64,000 nt of DNA. Source: Stutzerimonas stutzeri. GTDB lineage: Bacteria > Pseudomonadota > Gammaproteobacteria > Pseudomonadales > Pseudomonadaceae. This document shows positions 55,813 through 61,516 of the stretch, one piece after another. The notes below the pieces were generated by a model. The model did no database searches. It had not been told where the DNA came from and was given only the letters and a program-made list of their open reading frames with translations. The translations under genes and the position numbers were made by a program. The stretch spans positions 62,001 to 126,000 of the forward strand of contig NZ_POUL01000002.1 of assembly GCF_002890895.1 (NCBI RefSeq). Direction: 5' to 3'. Every line of letters starts with the position of its first letter. Position 1 is the first letter of the stretch.

Positions 55813-56835
55813 TCACACCGCCGTGAGGAAAGACACGCCAACTGCACCGTAGAAACCCTCTGCTTTTTGCGGACCTTCACTGACTGCGCCGTAGTCGTCA
55901 TCCAGTACACGACGCAGGCGATAGCGGTGGAAGCTGCCAAGCAGGTCGCGCATCGGAATGACCTGGTTGTAGGCGCTGCCATACAGCTCGGCGTGCAGCG
56001 CGGGGAGGCGATACCAGGGCGCGACGGGTTTCTCGTGGTGGGCGTTGTGGTAGGGAAAGTTGAGCAGCAGCAGGTTGAGCGACGGCCAACGGGCGGACAC
56101 CACGTTGCTGTAGGTATTGAGCTGTTCGTAGGCGCGGTCGCGTGGCTTGTCTTCGGGTACCTGGCCGTCTTCCAGCACGGCGAAGGCGTCGTAGGTGTGC
56201 TGGTAGGCGTCGGCAAAGCGCAGCACGGTGACCATCAGCAACCAGGCCACGGCATACAGCGCCAGGGCTTTGAGCGATAACCAACCGAGCAGGGCGAACA
56301 GCAGTGCCCGGATCAGCATGACGCGGGCGACTTTGCCGCGCCGGGCACGGTGCTTCTCGTTAGTGGTCACGAAGGGCAGCACGATTACGTAGAGGTGCAT
56401 GATCAGCTCGACCGCTGGCACGTAGGCCCACTCCAGCGCGATGACCAGCTTCTGGAACCACACGGGGCGCGCCTTGAGAAAGGCCTTGCTGTCGAAGGTG
56501 ATCACATCGGCACGGTCGACGTGGTGACGCATGTGCTTTTTGCGCAAGTCCTGGAAATCGGCGTAGCAGCTGCCGGCCAGCCAGCTGCAGGCGTTGCCGG
56601 CCCACTGGTTGTGCTTGGGCACACTGAAAATGGTGCCGTGGGCAAACTCGTGGATCAGGTAGGCAGCGATGATCATCGCGTGAGCGAGCAACAGCGTGCC
56701 CAGGGCATTGAGCCAGGCATTGGCCGGGAACAGCAGTCCCAGGCCGGCAAGGTAGCCGAGCAGGGTGTAGGTCATGGCCAGGCTGTTCGGCACGCGGCCA
56801 TCGGCATATCGGTAGAGCGGTTTGCGCGTTTGCAT
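55813..56835 (-). CDS. Fatty acid desaturase/hydroxylase-fold diiron membrane enzyme
   Basis: 340-residue membrane protein with four or more helices and the three histidine boxes of the desaturase superfamily: HEFAH (62-66), HMRHH (101-105) and HNAHH (263-267). Such enzymes insert oxygen or a double bond using O2. In this nitrogen operon a hydroxylation or demethylation of the imported compound, followed by the two SDRs, is more likely than lipid work; that is inference. No ferredoxin or reductase is encoded nearby, so the electron donor must be elsewhere. It is 41 bases below the binding-protein gene. Confidence 0.88.
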   Translation of the reverse strand: MQTRKPLYRYADGRVPNSLAMTYTLLGYLAGLGLLFPANAWLNALGTLLLAHAMIIAAYLIHEFAHGTIFSVPKHNQWAGNACSWLAGSCYADFQDLRKKHMRHHVDRADVITFDSKAFLKARPVWFQKLVIALEWAYVPAVELIMHLYVIVLPFVTTNEKHRARRGKVARVMLIRALLFALLGWLSLKALALYAVAWLLMVTVLRFADAYQHTYDAFAVLEDGQVPEDKPRDRAYEQLNTYSNVVSARWPSLNLLLLNFPYHNAHHEKPVAPWYRLPALHAELYGSAYNQVIPMRDLLGSFHRYRLRRVLDDDYGAVSEGPQKAEGFYGAVGVSFLTAV

Positions 56836-56876
56836 ATCGGTCTCCTACCGGCGAGCGGTGGCTCGCCCGGCATGCA

Positions 56877-57884
56877 CTACTTGGCGAGCGTCTCGATGAA
56901 CTGGGCGTCGTAGGTGTTGCTGAAGTCCGGCATGGCCGGGATCTGTCCGTTGTCGACCAGCAGCTTGGCGATGATCGCGCCGCTGCCATGGAAAGAATGG
57001 GTGTCGTCTCCGGGGGCGAAGCTCTTGCCCATTTCAGCGAGCGGAATGTTGTAGGCGCCGGACATCTGCTCGGTGGCTTCCTCGGCGCTGACGCCCAGCA
57101 CTTCACCAATGATCTCTGCCGACTCCTCGGGGTGCGCCTGCATATAGGCGAGGCCGTCGAGGTAGCCCTGGATCATCGCCTTGATGGCTTCCGGCTTCTT
57201 GGCGATTACCGCCTCGTCGAACACCAGCACGTCTGTGATCAGGCCGGGCGCGTCCTTGGAGGAATACACCACCTTGAACTTATCGCCGCTGCCCATGGAG
57301 AGGATCTGCGAAACGTTGGGTTCGTAGGTCACGCCGACCGGCAGATTGCCAGAGGCCATGGCGCCGGGAATGCCTTCGGGCGTCATGTTGACTGGATCGA
57401 TGTCCTTCTCGGTCATTCCGTTCTGCTGCAGCGCATAGGCGAGCAGGAAGTCAGAAGGTGACAGCGGGTTGTAACCCACCTTCTTGCCTTTGAAATCGGC
57501 CACAGAGTTGATCGAAGCGTCGGCGACGATGGCGTCACCACCGTTGGAAAAGTCGATGGGCATCACCACGCGGTGCTTGAGGCCCTTGGCGACCGAGGCC
57601 ACCACCTGGTCATAGGTGAGCATGCCGCCGTCCAGAGCGCGGCTGAGCATCGCGGTGGGGATCAGCGCCGGGTCATTGAAGAACTGCAGTTCGACATCCA
57701 GGCCGTGGGGCTTGAACAGGTCTTTCTTGTCGGCGACGTAGAAGGGGCCATAACCGGCCCATACCACAGTGCCGATTTTCATCGTTTCCGCGGCTTGAGC
57801 CGCCAGCGGAGCAAATATCGTCGCGGCCGCCAGCGTGGCGCCAAGCAAGGTGTGGTGCAGCGAACGCAGCAGTGGTCCAGTCAT
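56877..57884 (-). CDS. Periplasmic binding protein, NitT/TauT (NMT1) family
   Basis: 335 residues; signal peptide with core LLGATLAAATIFAPLAAQA and mature start ETMKIGTVVWAGYGPFYVAD. An NMT1/SsuA-like fold, with KKVGYNPLSPSDFLLAYAL and GVTYEPNVSQIL lining the likely site. TAGGAGCTAC precedes the ATG at 57884; an 11-codon extension is rejected. It is first gene of the eleven-gene operon and feeds the permease and ATPase at its far end, an unusual split order. The ligand is unknown; NMT1 members take taurine, alkanesulfonates, pyrimidine or urea-like molecules. Confidence 0.9.
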   Translation of the reverse strand: MTGPLLRSLHHTLLGATLAAATIFAPLAAQAAETMKIGTVVWAGYGPFYVADKKDLFKPHGLDVELQFFNDPALIPTAMLSRALDGGMLTYDQVVASVAKGLKHRVVMPIDFSNGGDAIVADASINSVADFKGKKVGYNPLSPSDFLLAYALQQNGMTEKDIDPVNMTPEGIPGAMASGNLPVGVTYEPNVSQILSMGSGDKFKVVYSSKDAPGLITDVLVFDEAVIAKKPEAIKAMIQGYLDGLAYMQAHPEESAEIIGEVLGVSAEEATEQMSGAYNIPLAEMGKSFAPGDDTHSFHGSGAIIAKLLVDNGQIPAMPDFSNTYDAQFIETLAK

Positions 57885-57959
57885 GATGTAGCTCCTACAC
57901 AGTGGAAGAACCGGCACGGGATGACATCGCGTCCTCCCGGGCTTTTATCCCGCCGTGTA

Positions 57960-57976
57960 GTCCCAATCCGTGGGAC
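57960..57976. promoter_or_regulatory. Inverted repeat GTCCCA-N5-TGGGAC in the leader of the operon
   Basis: Perfect 6-base arms around ATCCG, 75 bases before the binding-protein start and downstream of the presumed sigma-54 start site, thus in the mRNA leader. It could be an operator or a small leader hairpin. Confidence 0.4.
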
Positions 57977-58097
57977 CGGAAAACTCTCGGACCAGCGCTC
58001 ACCCTGTGAGCCGGAACCCTAGTTCGCCTGTTGTGTTGCTCCTGTGTGCCGAGCGTCATGAGCGTGGTGGCGACTCATCCCGTTCTATCTGGGATGA

Positions 58098-58112
58098 GCA
58101 GGTTGCGTGCCA
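58098..58112 (-). promoter_or_regulatory. Sigma-54 promoter of the eleven-gene nitrogen operon
   Basis: Read on the minus strand, TGGCACG-CAAC-CTGC has the perfect -24 TGGCACG, the exact GG-N10-GC spacing and three of four bases of the -12 TTGC. Transcription would start near 58086, leaving a leader of about 200 bases. This 522-base gap between the operon and the aldo/keto reductase holds no convincing gene. RpoN dependence points to NtrC-type nitrogen control. Confidence 0.65.
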
Positions 58113-58220
58113 TCTTTATCTGGTTGATTTTTTCTAAATGGATTCAATTAGTTGGCTGGCATATCTCGACCGATTGTCACGCTATGGCCGTAACCGGGCT
58201 GCGCTCAAATGGTGAGTTGT

Positions 58221-58235
58221 GCGCTGCAATGGTGC
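58221..58235. promoter_or_regulatory. NtrC-like site upstream of the sigma-54 promoter
   Basis: GCGCT-GCAAT-GGTGC: one half (GGTGC) is exact and the other three of five against the NtrC palindrome GCACC-N5-GGTGC. It lies about 140 bases upstream of the predicted start, the usual enhancer distance. A single imperfect site is weak alone and gains weight only from the promoter. Confidence 0.35.
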
Positions 58236-58351
58236 CCCGTTGGTCGTAACAGGGGAGGAGCGTGACGGACGTCATCAGGGGGCAGAACGAGGCATAAACT
58301 GGGAGCGACGGGTGCCTCGTGGCGTTCTGCGGCGGTGTGCTGGGCTCAAGC

Positions 58352-58388
58352 AATTGCTGGCATGACGTCCTGCGTCATGCCAGCAATT
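58352..58388. terminator. Perfect 16-base-pair hairpin after the aldo/keto reductase
   Basis: AATTGCTGGCATGACG (58352-58367) and CGTCATGCCAGCAATT (58373-58388) are exact reverse complements around TCCTG. It begins 19 bases beyond the stop of the aldo/keto reductase (minus strand). There is no T-run beyond the terminal AATT, so it may be a transcription-end or mRNA-stabilising stem, or a large operator between the two divergent nitrogen promoters. Confidence 0.6.
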
Positions 58389-58406
58389 CAATACTGGCGG
58401 TCGGCG

Positions 58407-59378
58407 TTACGCCGGCACCGGCACATCCTCAGGCAGCAGTTGCTTGTCCTTCAGTGCCCGCCAGAACGCGGCCGGTATCTCGGCTTCGAACTGCTGCACA
58501 TACTGCGCCGGACGCTTCGGGTTGCTGGTGCCGGGGATGGCTGACAGCACCGCTGGATGGGCCAGGCAGAACTGCAACGCTGCGGCACGGATATCGACGC
58601 CGATCTCGCCGCACACGGCCTCGATCGCCTGGGTCTTCTTGCGGATCGCCTCGGGTGCGTCGGCATAGTCGTAGTGCTCGCCGCCGGCCAGCACACCGGA
58701 GTTGAAGGGGCCACCGACGACGATGCCGACGCCACGCTCCACGCACTGTGGGAACAAGGTGTCCAGCGCTTCGCGGTGATCCAGAAGCGAGTAGCGCCCG
58801 GCTAGCAGGAATACGTCAGGGTCGGACTGCTCGAGCGCCAGACGGCAGGGCTCGACCAGGTTCACGCCCAGGCCCCAGCCGCGAATCAGGCCTTCGTCGC
58901 GCATTTGCGTTAGGGCTTTCGCCGCGCCCTGCATGGCCTGCTGGAAGTACTCGGTCCACTGCGGCCCCCATTGGTCTTCAGACACGTCATGAATGAAGGC
59001 GACATCGATTCGGTCGACCCCCATGCGCTCCAGGCTGTCTTCAATGGAGCGCCGCGCGCCGTCGGCGGAGTAATCGACGACACGCTTGTTCGGCAGCTCG
59101 TCGACAAAGGGTTTGGCGTTCTCAGGGGCATTTGCCGGCCTCAGCAGCCGACCGACCTTGGTACTCAGCACAAATTCGTCGCGTGGCTTGTGGCTGAGCA
59201 ACCTCCCGAAGCGCTGTTCGGCAAGGCCCGCGCCGTAATGCGGCGAGGTGTCGTAATAGCGGATGCCCGCTTCCCAGGCGGCCTTGAGCGTCGCGTCGGC
59301 CGTGGCTTCGTCGAGTGGCTGGAACATGTTGCCCAGCGGCGCGCCGCCAAAGCCGAGAGGTGGAAGGGTGATGCGCAT
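58407..59378 (-). CDS. Aldo/keto reductase (aldose/pyridoxal dehydrogenase-like)
   Basis: 323-residue TIM-barrel oxidoreductase. The tetrad is visible: Asp and Tyr in RYYDTSPHYGAGLAE, Lys in LSTKVGRLL, His in VAFIHDVSE. Start LPPLGFGGAPLGNMF fits the AKR group that holds D-threo-aldose 1-dehydrogenase and pyridoxal 4-dehydrogenase. It lies 203 bases after the allophanate hydrolase on the same strand, so common transcription is possible. Substrate unknown. Confidence 0.88.
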   Translation of the reverse strand: MRITLPPLGFGGAPLGNMFQPLDEATADATLKAAWEAGIRYYDTSPHYGAGLAEQRFGRLLSHKPRDEFVLSTKVGRLLRPANAPENAKPFVDELPNKRVVDYSADGARRSIEDSLERMGVDRIDVAFIHDVSEDQWGPQWTEYFQQAMQGAAKALTQMRDEGLIRGWGLGVNLVEPCRLALEQSDPDVFLLAGRYSLLDHREALDTLFPQCVERGVGIVVGGPFNSGVLAGGEHYDYADAPEAIRKKTQAIEAVCGEIGVDIRAAALQFCLAHPAVLSAIPGTSNPKRPAQYVQQFEAEIPAAFWRALKDKQLLPEDVPVPA

Positions 59379-59581
59379 GGAGCCTCCTCTGATGCAGATT
59401 GAGCCGAATGTTCGGCGTCGCTTTGCATCGGAGGACGTTCAGTAAGGGATGTTCCGGCGGGGACAAAAAGGAGTGGCGATATCAATCCAGCCCAACACCG
59501 AGCCACGTCGCAGCCAGGCCGAGCGGCAGCAGATGCGAGTGGCGGTGTTCGTAGGGCCAGATCATCCGGCCCGAATGGCTG

Positions 59582-61384
59582 TTAGCGCCGACTCTTCATA
59601 TAAGCCCGCCAGCCACCGAATTCGGTGATGTCAACGGCGCCGTCCAAGCCATAGGGCTCGCAGATGAAGCCGGTTTCCCAGCGGCCGTCGGCCAGCTGCA
59701 CCTTGCCCAGCCCCAACGGCGCGGGGATGCCGGTGAGAAAAGAGCCCAGTTCGCTGCTGGGAATGTCCCAGACTTCCACTTCGATGGCGGCTCCGCCTTC
59801 GGCAACCCTTAGCATGCCAGGGCGAAACGGTGGGCCGCCAGCCAGCGCGTAGAGCTTGTAGTTCGCTGAGCTGTAGGTGGCTTCCAGCAGCCGACCATTG
59901 CGCTGCTTGAGCTGCCCGTTCAGCGGCAGACCGTCCAGATGCGCGCCGCAGACAACCACGCGGGCCCGGTCATTGCGCGCCGGATGTGTCGGCGCGGCTT
60001 TGGTGATGGGCTGGCCGCCGACCAGGGGGATTACGGTGCCTCGCTGCAGTGCGTCGGCCAGGCTCAGCAGGTACTGGTCGGTGAACACGCGACCGAACAG
60101 GGTTACCCCCCACGGCAGGCCGCTCTGCATTGTGCCGGCAGGCACCGCTACGGCGGAATAGTCGAGCATGTTCATGAAGTTGGTGTAATAGCCCAGATCC
60201 GAGTTGCGCTTGACCGGTTCGGCGTGCAGCTCGTCCAGGGTGACCGGTCGCGGGTAGGCAGGCGTGAGGATGCAGTCGACCTCAGCCATGATCCGGTCGC
60301 AGATTGCCTTGAGCTGCTGCAGCCGATATTGCGCGCGGAACAGCTGAACCGCGGTGGTGCCGGGCGCCTTTTCCAGTACAGCCTTGATCACCGGCAGCAC
60401 GGCGTCCGGTTGTTGCTCGATCAGCTCGCCGGCGACGCTGTAGCGTTCTGCGACCCAGGGCCCCTCATACAGCAAGCGCGCTGCCTCAAGGAACGGCTGG
60501 AAGTCGATTTCGACCGGCTCGCCCCCAAGGGCCTGTAGATGCTCGATGGTGGCAGCGAACAGCGCCGGGCTTTCTGGGCAGCCGAGAAACTCCAGCCCGC
60601 TTGGCACGCCGAAGCGGAAGGTAGCGATCTTGCCGAAGGCCGAACCGTCGTTCCATGCCGGGTTGGCGCGGCTGTATTCGTCACGCGGATCGAGCCTGGC
60701 GGTCAGGGCGAGAAGCTGGCTGGCTTCGGCTGCGGTCGCGGTGAAAAAGGTGACGCAATCCAGCGTGCGGCACGCCGGCACGACGCCTGCGGTGGAGATC
60801 AGTCCTTTGCTGGCCTTGAGGCCGACCAGGTTGTTCAGCGCCGCCGGCACCCGACCGGAGCCGGCGGTGTCGGTGCCCAGCGCAAAGCTGCAAATGCCCA
60901 GCGCGACGGCGAGTGACGAGCCGGCACTGGAGCCGCCCGACGGGTAAGCCGGGTGCACGCTGTTACGGCATTCACCATAGGGCGAGCGGGTACCGTTGAG
61001 GCCGGTGGCGAACTGGTCGAGGTTGGTCTTGCCCAGCGGGACCGCGCCAAGGGCAATCAGCTGCTCGACGATGGTGGCGCTGGTTTCGGGCGTGTAGGCA
61101 AAGGCCGGGCAGGCGGCTGTGGTAGGAATGCCGGCCAGATCAATGTTGTCCTTGATCGCAAAGGGGATGCCGTACAGCGGCAGATCTTCCGGGGATTTAC
61201 TGTCCAGGGCGGCGAGGTAGGGCTCCAGTTCATCCTCTGTTAGCAGATGAATGAAGAGATTGAATTCGGCTTGCAGGGCGGTGGCTTGCTCGTGCACTGC
61301 AGCGATAAGGTTGCGCGGTGACAGCTGGGCGCTGGAGTAAGCCGTGCGCAGTGTGTCGAGGCGTAGATCGAAGTCGATGGTCAC
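59582..61384 (-). CDS. atzF: Allophanate hydrolase
   Basis: Splits allophanate to ammonia and CO2, the second step of ATP-dependent urea breakdown and the end of the cyanuric acid/biuret route. It has 600 residues from a GTG (VTIDFDLRLDTLR) with GAGGAA before it; the frame's ATG 14 codons earlier has no such site. The amidase-signature triad is Lys78 (IPFAIKDNID), the cis-Ser at 152/153 (YPSGGSSAGSS) and Ser176 (DTAGSGR). The C-terminal third, ending WRAYMKSRR, is the separate allophanate hydrolase domain that removes the second amide. It lies 132 bases below the urea carboxylase. Confidence 0.94.
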   Translation of the reverse strand: MTIDFDLRLDTLRTAYSSAQLSPRNLIAAVHEQATALQAEFNLFIHLLTEDELEPYLAALDSKSPEDLPLYGIPFAIKDNIDLAGIPTTAACPAFAYTPETSATIVEQLIALGAVPLGKTNLDQFATGLNGTRSPYGECRNSVHPAYPSGGSSAGSSLAVALGICSFALGTDTAGSGRVPAALNNLVGLKASKGLISTAGVVPACRTLDCVTFFTATAAEASQLLALTARLDPRDEYSRANPAWNDGSAFGKIATFRFGVPSGLEFLGCPESPALFAATIEHLQALGGEPVEIDFQPFLEAARLLYEGPWVAERYSVAGELIEQQPDAVLPVIKAVLEKAPGTTAVQLFRAQYRLQQLKAICDRIMAEVDCILTPAYPRPVTLDELHAEPVKRNSDLGYYTNFMNMLDYSAVAVPAGTMQSGLPWGVTLFGRVFTDQYLLSLADALQRGTVIPLVGGQPITKAAPTHPARNDRARVVVCGAHLDGLPLNGQLKQRNGRLLEATYSSANYKLYALAGGPPFRPGMLRVAEGGAAIEVEVWDIPSSELGSFLTGIPAPLGLGKVQLADGRWETGFICEPYGLDGAVDITEFGGWRAYMKSRR

Positions 61385-61459
61385 GTTGTATTCCTCGTAG
61401 GGTGGAAACGGCAAAGCCTTTCCCACCGCAATGTTCGTTGCCGACCCGTTGGGCCTGTT

Positions 61460-61485
61460 GGTGGATCGGTGAAGCGTGATCCACC
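61460..61485. repeat. Palindromic repeat GGTGGATC-N10-GATCCACC
   Basis: Perfect 8-base arms in the 132-base gap between urea carboxylase and allophanate hydrolase, followed by CTGCGG. It belongs with the hairpins at 5891-5931 and 26064-26081. The same gap also has GTAGGGTGGAAA (61398-61409), a half copy. Confidence 0.65.
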
Positions 61486-61516
61486 CTGCGGTTATCTGTG
61501 CGTTGGTCCTGGGGCG

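Noticed and set aside
57918-58250. Short open frames in the gap upstream of the binding-protein gene
   Set aside because: They lack ribosome sites and recognisable domains, and the gap holds promoter-like elements.
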